DNA of 64,000 bases from Tetrahymena elliotti 4EA (taxonomy: Eukaryota; Ciliophora; Oligohymenophorea; Hymenostomatida; Tetrahymenidae), in assembly GCA_000231825.2 (NCBI GenBank), contig JH720341.1, positions 201,766-265,765 on the forward strand, written 5' to 3'. This document shows positions 37,730 through 48,953 of this stretch, piece after piece (the stretch's first letter is position 1; each line of letters starts with the position of its first letter). A model generated the notes under the pieces. That model had not been told where the DNA came from. It did no database searches and saw only the letters and a program-made list of their open reading frames with translations. A program made the position numbers and the translations under genes.

Positions 37730-38836
37730 TCAATTGCTGACTACATCAAATCTTTTGACCAAACAAGGAGGATTACCATTTAATTTGCTATCTATATCAG
37801 TAATTATTCTTTTTCTATTATTTTTTAGAGAAGGAGCTTCATTAAGGTCACAAAGAGCCTCTGTACGAACATAATGATGGAACAAGCCATCTTCTTATGG
37901 TTTATCTTCCCATAAAACTTCTCCTGAAAGAGCTTTAATTCTAATACTTTCAGTAGTTCTTAATAAGAAATCTTCTACAAGAATATATTCTTCACTTTTA
38001 TGTAAGGACTAAAATGCCTTCTTTTTATATAAGGAAATCTTATTGAAATACTCAGCTCCATCAATTTTATTATCTCTGTAATCATATCCAAATTTTTTTG
38101 CAACGTCTAGGATGGTTCCTTTAAGAGTTTTTGGTGCATTTTCATCTAAATCTTTTGTTTCTTTAGACATTAATTCTTCAATTTATTTCTTCATTTTTGT
38201 TGTCTTTCCTTAGAATTCTTCTGGTAATATATCTTTGATATCTAATTATTCTAATTTTTCTTAAGAAGTAGTACGACGAGTAAATCTTAGTTCAGCTTAA
38301 TTCTTTTAAAATATGTACTTATGAATAAACTCATTTTAAGATCGATCTATTCTTACTCCAAAAACTTGCAAATGTCCTCTATGGAGGAAATGAAATTATT
38401 ACTAAGAAGCTATTCCTTGCTAAACAAGGGACATTCTTTCAATTTTTAAGAAATTTTCAATTTAGTTTTTAAAGAGATTTTGTTGCAAATAGTTTACTAA
38501 TTGAGCATTAACTTCCTAATCAAAATTTTTGCGTGCCTTCTTTGTTGTAATGAAATCTAATAAATTCAAATATTATTCTTACAATGATTTTTCTTCATTC
38601 TTTTATAATTATAAAACAATTGGATAAGCCCTAAAAGCTTCATCAATCTAATCATTGTACTCCTTTTCATTCTTTTTTTAATTATCAAATATGCAATTGA
38701 ATCTAACCTTCTCTCTAAGAGCTTCCAATTATTCTTCCTAAGAAATGTTGGAACAAAAACTATTTTTTAATTTAAAATGAAGAGAGAGAGGAAATGAACT
38801 TTTAAAAAATAATTAAAGCTTAGAATGAAGAATCAT
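37730..38836 (-). CDS. probable mitochondrial matrix protein, unidentified (368 aa)
   Basis: A single open exon from ATG 38836 to TGA 37730. The first 35 residues (MILHSKLQLFFKSSFPLSLH then FKLKNSFCSN) have Lys, Ser, Leu and Phe and no acidic residue, as expected of a mitochondrial presequence. The next upstream in-frame sequence offers no other ATG. The body is mostly helical and charged (EEQLEALREKVRFNCIFDNQ, FLKIERMSLVQQGI), with a central FLHRGHLQVFGVRIDRSQNE and a C-terminal half rich in short hydrophobic strands (LLRTTESIRIKALSGEVLWE). I do not recognise the family. Ciliate-specific subunits of the mitochondrial ribosome or respiratory complexes are one class that such a protein could belong to; that is speculation. 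Confidence 0.78.
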
Positions 38837-39182
38837 TTTATTTTGAATAGAAATTATATTGCTGAATCAAATACTTATTTTAATTAATTATCAAACCTTC
38901 TTAAATACAATAAAGCAAAAAATTAACAAATTAGTTTATTGTATCTTTTTTTTTTGTTAATTTTTTAAAAATACTTGATAGGACAAATTAAAATTTTATT
39001 AGAAATTTCTACTTATTGATTTTATTTTATATATTGATTCCTAAATACATCTTATCTATCCTAAATTATTTTAATTGATTAAAATCCATTCAAAAAGATA
39101 TTGAAAATATTATCACTAACAAACAAACAAATAAAGAAGCAAACAAATTTAATTTTTCATTTTTTTGTTTTCATTTTTTTTC
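38837..39182. other. spacer between two minus-strand genes
   Basis: About 350 bp of A/T runs including acaaacaaacaaa-type strings near 39118-39145. It serves as the 3' flank of the acyl-CoA oxidase gene and the upstream region of the next gene. No exon seen. Confidence 0.55.
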
Positions 39183-41406
39183 TCACAATTTAGAAAGGAG
39201 TTCACCATTGTTAGGCTTAGAGTTATATGTTTCATAGTTTTGAGCAATAGGAGCACAAAGTAAGTGTTCAGGAATACCGAAAGAATTAACTGAGTATAAA
39301 GCAATAGGATGAATTTAGACAATACATTCCTTTCTTAATTCTTCAAGGGAACGTGCAGCATCGGTTGTGATGACATTATTAATTAAATACCATCCAAGAT
39401 TTGAAAGAACAACTGAGACTAAATGTAATTTGAAATATAAATCAAGAGGTCTCTTAACATCTTATCTGACACTAGCTAAGTTTTGTTGGGCGAAATCGGC
39501 TATGATTCTTTCACCAAATTGTCTAGCTAAGTTTTAGATAGCAGCATTTTCTTTTTCCATCCATATTTCATAGATGTCCTTTCCTTAACTCATTTAGGTT
39601 TAGGTCATGACACTAACTTCTTTAATTAGGTCAATCTATTAAATTACAATATCAATTAAATATTTATATTATTTTATAATATCCTTACTTCTCTAATTCT
39701 AATGAGATCAATCAAAACTTAAATGTCAGTGATCTTAGTCATCTTTGCAATATCTTATCTGTTGTTTGCAGGTTTGGAGAAGGGGAATTAGTTTTTAGAA
39801 ACTAATGTGAGAAGTTCTTTTGCAACCTTTTGCATTAAGACAGAGTTATCGCCTTCTGCAGTGATACCTGAGTGAGCAAAAGGTAATAATTCACTCAATC
39901 TATTGACACTTAAATATCCTTAACCACCAACTCTTTCAACTATACAATTATAAAAATATTAATGAGTTTAATTTAAATGATAAAAATTAAAATATTTACC
40001 TAAAGTAGTACCAACATCTCTAGAATTCCAGGTAATAAGAGGCTTAACAGCACAACATAAGCAAACTAAGAAAGCGCTGGCTTCTTCTTTCTTAAGAAGA
40101 GATTCAGCATAAATTTCTTTTACTTTATTAAATCCAACATTTAATGTAATAGTACGAGCAAGTAAAGGATAAACTTGATTTTAGAAAAGGTTAAAGTTCA
40201 TGATAGGGGTATCAGATTTTCCTGTTTTACCTACAGCTAATCTTTATGAACCATATCTATTTTATAAAATGTATTTAATGTTTTTTCTTTTTTAAATGTA
40301 ATTACCTAATAGCAGTAGCAAGACAGTACTTGGTTCCTCCAATAAGCATGGAAGCAATACAAATTCTACCTGAAAGGAGTCTATCAGCAACTTTCAAGAA
40401 TCTTTGTCTCTTATCTTTGATAGTAGAAGTAAATTAACCACTAGGAGACATTTCTGAGAATTTATTTAAAATAGCTTCTCTAGGAATTCTAACATTATCA
40501 AATCTTAATCTTCCATTATCTACACCATTTAAACCAAACTTACTACCCATATCTTCAATAAATACTCCTTTGCAAACTGAACCATCTTCATTTCTAACTC
40601 TAACTAAGAATGCATGGACACCTTCCTTTTATTGACCTTTTTATAGTTAATAATTATTGATTAAATGTATTTATTTAAAGTGTTAAAAATAGCAAGATAT
40701 ATATTGCTGGTATGTTGGAATGAATTTAATTTATCATCTTCAAAATATTTAATTACTGAATTGTAATTCTTGCTATCTTTTTTACAAGAATCATCCTGTG
40801 TAAAAAATTTTATTCTACTATTTATATTATAATATTACCAGGCAATATGAGTTGAGCAAAGACAATTGCATAATTGCAGTGGAGAGCACCATTTGTAATC
40901 CAATATTTCTAACTCAAAACAGTAGGAGAATTGATGATGAATTCCTTAGTTGTAGGATCCCAAACACTAGTAGTTTCCATTTATACAGCATTGTTACCAA
41001 AACCAAGTTCTGTAAGAGCAAAACATCCAATAGTAGAAAGAGTATCTACACCTTCAGCTACGGGTAAATGTCTTTCAGTACCAAGGGTGTAAACAGTACC
41101 ACCAAAGAGATTTAATTATACAGTAAGTTTAGTAGCAAGTGAGCCATCAACATAAGCAGCCATTTCATGATTAGCAAAAACATTCAAAGGGTTTTTAGCA
41201 AAATCGTGAACTGAAAAAACTCTATTCTTAGCTACAACTTTCAATCTTTCAAGGGCTAAATCCTTTTATTCTCTTAAACTAATATTGTAACGAGGAACAA
41301 AAATGGGGTCTTAGGAAAACTCTTTCCATTTTTTACGAGTTTCATGGCAGCTGCCATCTAAAACTTTACTGAATTCGTGAGGACAGAAATTGGTTTGAGA
41401 AGTCAT
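39183..41406 (-). CDS. ACOX1: peroxisomal acyl-CoA oxidase (619 aa, ends SKL)
   Basis: Acyl-CoA oxidase catalyses the first step of peroxisomal fatty-acid beta-oxidation, using FAD and passing electrons to O2 to make H2O2. Start ATG 41406 opens [20 protein letters not shown]. Family landmarks in order: helical N-terminus with [19 protein letters not shown], the flavin/substrate motif [19 protein letters not shown], the beta-barrel block [19 protein letters not shown], then [39 protein letters not shown], and [19 protein letters not shown]. The C-terminus is LLSKL: SKL is the classical type 1 peroxisome-targeting signal, which supports the location. Four introns (40637-40838, 40257-40305, 39940-39999, 39636-39688) leave 620 codons; the first is 202 nt, the longest found here. 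Length is slightly below the usual 650-700 aa. ACOX1 versus ACOX3 is not resolved. Confidence 0.93.
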
Positions 41407-41532
41407 GATGAAATACTATTAATGCTTAAATTATATTCTACCTTATTTGTGAGTTATTGCCTAATAACTTTTAATTAATTTATTTACAAAGTATGTATTA
41501 TTTAAATTTTTTTTTTTGTATAACAGCAAAGA

Positions 41533-41576
41533 ATCTTCTCCTGCTCTAAAACGATATAAATCAGAGGAGAAAAGAT
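41533..41576. repeat. imperfect inverted repeat with GC-richer stem
   Basis: atcttctcct at 41533-41542 is complementary to aggagaaaagat at 41565-41576 apart from a two-base bulge, leaving a 22-base loop. It lies just upstream of the acyl-CoA oxidase start in otherwise A/T-run DNA. It may be a chance hairpin. Confidence 0.35.
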
Positions 41577-41643
41577 AAGAAAGTGCCTATAAGTATTGTT
41601 TTGATATAATAATAATTAATTGAAATTTATTTAATAGATTTAG

Positions 41644-41976
41644 ATGACGTATTAAATTTCTTATGTAATTAAGCATGTTCGTCATCGCCAGCTCATTACA
41701 ATTGGTCTCTTCTTTCTCTGTTCTAAATACCCTAAAAGTAGCAATCCTGATTAATCTTATGGTTAAATTTAGATATCATGCTTGAGAACACTCAATAGTT
41801 AAAACTCTTATTTAAATTTGTAGGGATTCAAAAAATCTATCATTTTGATTCAAAAAAGGATTTGTAGTAACAAGTAAATAATAATATAAGATCCAAAAAA
41901 CAATTTTTACTCCCTAAGAATCTAAATAGCAAATACTAAATTTGTGTAAAAAGGTAAAAAATAAATATGTTTATGA
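41644..41976 (+). CDS. small open frame, hypothetical (110 aa)
   Basis: An ATG-to-TGA frame under the ciliate code between two minus-strand genes. The N-terminus has a basic then hydrophobic run (HVRHRQLITIGLFFLCSKYP) that could be a signal or membrane segment; the rest is Ser/Asn/Gln/Ile-rich. Base use is richer in C and G at the 5' end than in the neighbouring spacer, which argues for a real exon, but no family is recognised and chance is quite possible. Confidence 0.3.
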
Positions 41977-42499
41977 TCATGGTATCTAAAATTTTTATTT
42001 TTGAATACATAAAAGTAAATCTTTTAAGGTTAAAATATATTCAAATAATCAAAAATTTTATAAATCAAAGGAGAGATGATGAATCAAATAAAAAAAGTAA
42101 GTAATGGAAGTTAGATGATAAAAAAAGATAATAAATATTTTGTGAGAAAAAAGGTAACAAATATATGAGAGTATGAGAGCTGGTTGAAAATGTTAGTTAA
42201 TTTTTCTGTAAATAAATGAAATAAATGTATCTTTGAGTACTTTTATGTTTTATTTTTAATACATTCATTTTTGATTAAATAATAGGCTTGCAAGTGAAGT
42301 ACATACAAATCATTAATTTCAAAAAAAATTGGTTGGTTTTATTAACAAAGAATACATGAGTAATTATTTATTAAGTAAAATCTTAAATATCTAATAAGTT
42401 TTTAGCTTACATACAATTGAACAGTTGTGATTAATTATTCACCAAATTAATTCAAAATAAAAACAAAAAATTTTGATTTTAAATAGATCAATCAATTAT

Positions 42500-44868
42500 T
42501 CAATCATCTTTTTCCTTTTTATAGTTTGGAATGGTTTTTTTACCAGATTAGATATCTTTAATCAAATTATCAATATTTGCCATTGATGCTTCATCGAGAG
42601 TGGTTTTCTTTTTCTTTCTGCAGTACGAAACAAAGAAAAACACAATCAATATTATTGCTATTACAGGCATTTTAAAATTTTCAGTAAAATTCCAAGAAGG
42701 ACTTGGAGTGTAAATAGTATAGAGAGTTATTTCTGTAGAATTTTGAGGGTTATTGAAATGTTCAAAGTAAGCAAGTAACCCATTATTACTACTATGTTTA
42801 TGTGATTAGTATTAGAAATAGCTTAATTCATCTATATAATCAAGCTAATATTATACTGGCCCTAATCCTGACAGGTAGAATCCTACATCTAGCATCATGT
42901 CTGTATTTTTTGATTTATAATTTGTAATATTTAAAACTTTTGCAATAGGTGAGTCATGAGATTAGAATATAATAAAATTGTGGATTTGTTGAATAGTGAC
43001 TTTTGTAGGATCTTTTTTATCTATTTCGTCTATATCTGCTGAGCTAATTTTCATCAAAACTAACAATTAAAAATTAAAATGAATATTTTATTTTCATAAT
43101 ATGTTTTCAAAATGTTAATCATACTTGAGCAAGAACTCTTTTGGGATTTCATATCATAAATTAGAATGTCCATATTTTTTTAAAGTACAAGTATATTTTA
43201 GCTGTGTTATCCATCTATGGATACATAAAGAATATCATCATAAGCCTAGATAAAAATAATAAGTTAATATTTTGGAATATTTAAAAGCATTAATTACTAA
43301 ATCACATTGAGGATAAGCAGTTAATAGATTACCATAGTTGAAAAACCCAATTTAGTTTTTAGCTGTTCAATTTTATTATTAAAAAATATTTAAAATTTGG
43401 TAAAAAGTTTAACATAGAATATATTTTAACGGAAAAATTTTCCAAGACACTTCAATATGATAAGGTTTTTCTAAAAAATTCTTTCAGTTCTAATACCTTA
43501 GAATATCAAATAGCAATAAAAAAATTTTAGATCTATCCTTGAAAGCAAGACAACCTTTTATAAATTATAATTTACTTGCATATAGTGGGTATGGATAATG
43601 TTTAAGTATCTAGATAATAGGATGTCTACTTAATGCACTCTTTCCGAATTTTGTGCCATTTTTAAAGTATACACTTAATTTATATAAATAAAAATGTATT
43701 TAATAAAGAATATTTAAGAATAAATTTTACTGAATATGACCAGTTTAATCTCCTAATAAAACATATTTATTTTATTTAGATGTAAACACTTCAAAGGCAG
43801 TGTACAAATCAATCTTATTTTAAAACGAATTAATTAGTTTAATTGCATCATTTATAATAAATCAAGTTACAATTTAAGTTTAATTCTTTTGTTGTACACT
43901 AAACTCACTTTCATACTCAATCAGTAAGTTTAAATTTTTTTTCTTTTAAGGAGTATTAGTAGAATTAGAAGGTTTTTCTATTATTTTTATTTCCTTAGAA
44001 GATTTTATTCTAATAATAGAGCTTTGAGTAGAATTGTCAGGCTTTTAAATCCATTCAATATCTTATTTCTTTAAAGGCCTTATTATGTGAGATTTAATGC
44101 TAAAATCATCTCCTAAAGTATAAATAACATTTTCTTCAATCGATGTAAAAATAGCATATTTATAAATCTTTTAAAATAAAAGGTTAATAAAGACATTTTT
44201 AAATTACTAATAAATTACATTATGTCCAGCATAATATTCATGCATAATTCTACCCGAACTATCTAATAAAAGAATGTAGTTGTTTAAAGTCACTACTATC
44301 ATTATATATTACTCTGAAAAATCATAAACACTGCCTCCTTAGGTTAAACTATTAACTTTATTTGATTTAAACTGAATAAATTCTATATTTCTCACTTTGT
44401 GATCTATCTTTTGTTTGATTATTATATAACATATTTGTTATATCTTTTGTTTTAATGCAAGTTACCTTTAAAGAGAATTTCTTTTTTGATCCATTCCTAA
44501 ATATTTTATAATTTTCTACATATTCTGGTGGTAACTTATTACGCAAAGAATATTCTTCTTCTACCTATGAAAATGATATTTTAAAGAATTTTATTTATTT
44601 AGAAAATATTGCATTAAAATGTAATTGATAAGTAATTCAAATAATTTACTTAGTTCTTTTTTCCTTGCTAAAAGAAACCCATTTTATCTAATCTTTCAAT
44701 TTCTACTAGCTTAATGTCTTTTTCTACTTGCTGTATTTATGAATCATAACTATTTACTTACATCAATAAATCTTTAAGTTAAGAATGTTGATCACTAAAG
44801 CATGAAGATTTTGAGAATAATGACAGTAATGTAACTAATATTTATAAAGCTTAAAAACTAGGTTTCAT
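42500..44868 (-). CDS. secretory-pathway type I membrane protein, unidentified (about 602 aa)
   Basis: The product has a signal peptide (MKPSFQALQILVTLLSLFSK), a long lumenal or extracellular part, one membrane segment near residues 535-555 (MPVIAIILIVFFFVSYC) and a basic KKKK stop-transfer followed by a short cytosolic tail ending KKEKDD. The lumenal part has several NxS/T glycosylation sites (NGS, NST, NQT, NGT, NFT) and repeated strand-like blocks (YIMIVVTLNNYILLLDSSGR, NVIYTLGDDF, DILYVSIDG), suggesting a beta-propeller; I cannot name it. Nine introns are inferred: 44565-44649, 44408-44465, 44168-44218, 43814-43870, 43674-43730, 43471-43554, 43363-43413, 43246-43297 and 43060-43124. They leave 603 codons. 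The sixth removes an in-frame TGA. ER quality-control or surface roles are possible; none is shown. Confidence 0.78.
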
Positions 44869-45455
44869 AAAATAATTGCTTTTATTTGTATATTAAATCC
44901 AATTTAATTTTTAAAAACTATTCAATTTACTTACAAGATTTTTAAATTAATCTTTTATTTGATTTTAATAAATTAAAAATTTAACAATAAATACAACCAA
45001 AAAACCTTCCAAAAGAAATTAATTTATTTAGGAAAATCTTTCTACAAAAATAATAATCAATTTTAAAAAGATTTTTGAAAATAATAGAAAAAATGAATTT
45101 TAATATTACTGGCTATTTCTGAAAACTTATTTTTTGATAAACATTCTCAACATTTTTTTAGAATGCTGTTTTTGGTGAAATTTAAATTGCAAAAATTAGT
45201 TATTAAGTACATTCAATAGAAAACTTATTAAAAAATTATCAATATTTTTAGGAATATAAAAAAATATAATACTGTATATTATGGATAATATATTTTTTAA
45301 TATTATTCATTTTTGTAATATTTAAATTTCTTGATGATTACTATTAAATGTTATTAGAGTTTTATTAATTTCACATTTTAGATAGACTAATTTATTATAT
45401 TTTACAAAATAGAATCATATTATTTAGCAGATAGCTTGACATTAAATAATTATAC
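44869..45455. other. spacer between two minus-strand genes
   Basis: AT-rich, about 590 bp, forming the upstream region of the type I membrane-protein gene and the 3' flank of the SPRY gene. No exon or motif seen. Confidence 0.55.
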
Positions 45456-46313
45456 TCAAACATCATTATAAGGAATTTATATTTTTGATATCTGATCATA
45501 AGGATTTAATACTATATCTTCATCTAACAATATTCCTTCTTTTTCTAAATTTATCTGATAAACAAAATCTGGTCCGAAATTAAATTTAACTCTTGCATTC
45601 ATATAAAGAGATGCCCCAACATAATAGAATCCTTCCTTGATATTCTTAAAAGCTTTACCTTGATTCACACCATTTTTGAAAAAATAAACAAAGCTTTCTT
45701 AGTTCAAGTCTGAATCATTAATTAATATTGAGTTTTACTCAGTCATTTAAATTGGCTATAGTTTATTAGCTATTGAGCAACGATTACTCTAATTCTATTC
45801 TAGGGAAATTTAGTTAACTTGAAATATTTTTTAATATGAGGTTATTGACTAATTGCTAATATTTTATTATGAATTAATATTTAAATTGTATTCTATTTGC
45901 ATTTCATTTTCTTTTTCTTAATTTTCTTTTTTTAATTTCAATTTAGGTTTTGGAGGCTACAAATATACAAGAATGCCTATCACATCACCAACTCCATATT
46001 TTTCTCCATACTACTCTGCTTTTCCTTAAGTAAGTTTAAATCCATCTCTATCTCTATAACTATAAGATATTTCTTCTGCACCTATAGGTAATTCAACATT
46101 ACTTTCTTTTGTACCTATTCCTATTCTAACATGAGGAACTACATTATCAAATGGTAAGGGTAGCTTAGGTTCTAAAACTGTTATTTCGCTATAATATAAT
46201 CCTTCATAAACTGGGAGCTCTGCAAAAATGCTGCACCAGCCTCTTTGACCTAATGCTTCAAATTGATTTGATTACTCTATCCATTTACTTTTAAGAGTTT
46301 CAGATAATTTCAT
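45456..46313 (-). CDS. ASH2L: ASH2L/Bre2-like SPRY-domain protein (285 aa)
   Basis: This is essentially only the SPRY domain of the ASH2L/Bre2 family, the subunit of COMPASS/MLL histone H3K4 methyltransferase complexes that pairs with DPY30 and RBBP5. Visible landmarks: GWCSIFAELPVYEGLYYSEI (family: unique sequence leading to strong first strands), PHVRIGIGTKESNVELPIGA, ISYSYRDRDGFKLTQGKAEQ, YGVGDVIGILVYLQPPKPK, and in the second half FVYFFKNGVNQGKAFKNIKE, FYYVGASLYMNARVKFNFGP. Between the halves (about residues 125-205) lies a Gln/Asn/Ser-rich insert, as ASH2 proteins also have a loop here. The PHD/winged-helix region of animal ASH2L is absent; an upstream exon is conceivable because the ATG follows a TTTTAG acceptor-like string. 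Intronless as read. Divergent from the MFSD1-like gene. Confidence 0.85.
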
Positions 46314-46897
46314 TTCTAAAATTTGAAAAATAAATAATTTATTAATAAACTGTCTATTTATTAAACTTAATGAGCCTCTTTCAAAAGGAAACCAAAGAAT
46401 TTAATAAAATTTATTGGTTTTATACACATTTACCCATTTTATATTTTTTATCTACTTAATATGGAAATTCTAATGTAATATTTAAAAGTAAAATAAAATA
46501 GAATTTTAATTTACAATAAATATGAAATGTTAGTGGATTAATGGCTTTTATTTAAAATTTTGTCAAATTACATTCAATGTTAAACTAAATTAGATTTATT
46601 TATTTCTTTTATAAAAAAATAGGTATTTAAAATTTAGGTATGTTTTATTCAAAATTAGAATTCAATATTTTTGATTACTCAAAAAAGAAAAGTTAACGAT
46701 AAAATTAAAGAAACCTTGAATGAAGTTTGATCTTTTCTATCAAAATTAATAGAATTTGATATCTAATGGAATTATTTCAGCAGATAGAATTCATAGTAAA
46801 TATATTTGAAAATAGCAAAATATTATTTATTAAATTGATATTTTTAAGATTAAATTAATAGCCAAATTTCATACAAATTAAAAACAATTCATTATAA
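46314..46897. promoter_or_regulatory. divergent intergenic region
   Basis: The 584 bp between the starts of the SPRY gene (minus) and the transporter gene (plus) must hold both promoters, and possibly a 5' exon of the SPRY gene. A/T-rich with no recognisable motif. Confidence 0.5.
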
Positions 46898-48583
46898 ATG
46901 GAAGAATAGTCTAATACTTCTGATGATGGATAGCTCTTAGAAAAAAATAGAATCTAAAAAAACAACAAAGAGAAAAATAATCATAGTTTGAAATTATTAA
47001 TTGCATTTTTAAGCGGGGCTACTATCATAGGTGTCTACTACTGTTTTGATCAACCAGTTCGTAATTATCACAATCAAATTTAAAGATTATTTTAAAGCGT
47101 AAATTAATTATAATAATAATATTAACTAATAGCTCTTCATGATGATGTTAGAGATCGCTTTAAAGAAAAACTTGATGTCGATGATGATTAATTTGAAGTT
47201 TATTATAACATATTATATGGATGCTTTTCTTGGCCTAATATAATACTACCTTTTTTTTCTGGTATTAATTACATATTAAAAATATTTGGTTATTTCATTT
47301 GTTAAAATCTAAAAATATCTAAAATTAGTATTTATTTAATTAAACATATTTATTTAGGTTTTATTGCAGACAAGATTGGCAGTAGAAAGGTTCTTGTATT
47401 TTTAACCTCTTGTGCTCTTATAGGATCTGTTATTTTTTACATAGGTTATTAGTAAATAATATTTGGATTAATGATCACAGGTAGAGCAACCATAGGCATT
47501 TGTTTGGGTATAAATACTTTTTTTCTAAAGATTAATTGCTTAATATAAATTTTAACTAATTTTAGGGTCTATCTATTCTATGTTGAGTTATTTTATCAGT
47601 TTTTATTTTTTTGGTGGATACTTATCAGTAATTATGTCTATATTATTGGGTTTAGCTAACTTTTCTGACAGTTTGAATGTTTCTATAACTCCAACTATTA
47701 TTGACAGTGCAGGTGGGAGTGTAGCTATTTGGATTGCAATTATTACATGTTCTTTTTCTTTTGTTAGCTCTTTATTGCTTGCCTTTTTTGATCACTATAT
47801 AGAAAAAGATATCAAAAAGAGTTAATACGGAAACTATAAAGAAATTGAGAATTAAGGTGCATAAAAAGGTGGCACATCATTAACTTAGTTATTTATTAAT
47901 GTTAAACAATTACCTTGTTTATATTGGTTAGTTCTATCATATACTGTTCTTAGTCTTTGGAGCATTCTACCTTTCTTTGGCAATTCAACCACTATTTTCA
48001 GTGAAAATTAATATAACGGAGATAGTGACAGCAATTAAAAAAGCTCATTGGCAGCTTCAATGCTATGGTATTTGGTTTTGCCACTTGGATCAACAATAGG
48101 ATATTTATTAGATAAATTTGGACATAGAAGTAAAGCCTCTATATTTGCAGGAATTCTTTCAGGCTCAGCAAATCTAATGGTAAATTGATATATAATATTT
48201 ATAAAATAAATATGAAATATAAATAGGTTTTTAATCTGAACCCTTACATTCCAATAATAATGATGAGTTTTAGCTTTTCTACTTTTATGAGTTCCTATTG
48301 GAGTTAAGTATCTTATATTGTTAAAAAGGAGATTGCAGCTAGTGCATATGGATTAGTAATGACTGGAAAGTTTGGAGGACTTGCAGCTTTAACTGCTATA
48401 TTTGGATTAATGAGAAGCGAATTTGGTACATATTGGTATTCATAAATAGTTTTGAGTGTATTTGGATTTACAACTAGTATTTTAGCCTTTATAATATTTC
48501 TTGTTGACAAGAAAGTTAATTTTGGTAAACTTGAAAAGCCAAAAGTTAACGAAAGTAATTAATAAACAGAGGCAATTGATTGA
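46898..48583 (+). CDS. MFSD1: MFSD1-like major facilitator transporter (494 aa)
   Basis: A 12-span major facilitator protein. Its closest look-alike is MFSD1, in animals a lysosomal dipeptide uniporter with the accessory subunit GLMP. After a polar 30-residue N-terminus comes TM1 (LLIAFLSGATIIGVYYCFD). The family segment YNILYGCFSWPNIILPFFSG corresponds to the MFSD1 YS(V)YSWPNTVLPF block, followed by the MFS loop motif FIADKIGSRKVL. The second half repeats this with LPLGSTIGYLLDKFGHRSKA. The C-terminal tail after residue 470 is charged. Three GT-AG introns (47262-47357, 47508-47565, 48180-48226) give 495 codons. The region after intron 2 (GSIYSMLSYFISFYF) diverges from animal MFSD1. Substrate is inferred only from the family. 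Confidence 0.85.
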
Positions 48584-48953
48584 TTGTTTAATAAAATTAT
48601 TTTTAATAAAAATTTCTATTTCGTAATAAATTTAAAAAAATATTAAAATAAAATTAAATAAATTCTCTTTCAAAAATGAAATACAAATAAAAATTTATTT
48701 GTTCTGATATTTTTTTATATATTTAATTGATTGAATTAGTTTCAATTATTTTGTAATTCCTTATCATTAATTATTGATAATTTGAAAATATAAAATTTGA
48801 CTGGAAAACAACTTTATTGAATACTTATAATCATAAATATATCTCACAAAATTTAATATTTAAATACAATTGATAAATTAATTTGTGAATTTATTACTTT
48901 CTAAATTCAAAAAAGCATATTAATTAAGGATATCTTATTTAATTATTTTTAAA
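48584..48953. other. intergenic spacer
   Basis: 370 bp of A/T-rich sequence between two plus-strand genes, holding the end of one transcript and the promoter of the next. No recognised element. Confidence 0.55.

Noticed and set aside
40852..41067. 71-codon plus-strand open frame
   Set aside because: Antisense to the conserved flavin/substrate region of acyl-CoA oxidase.
48313..48510. 65-codon minus-strand open frame
   Set aside because: Antisense to the last membrane spans of the MFSD1-like transporter.
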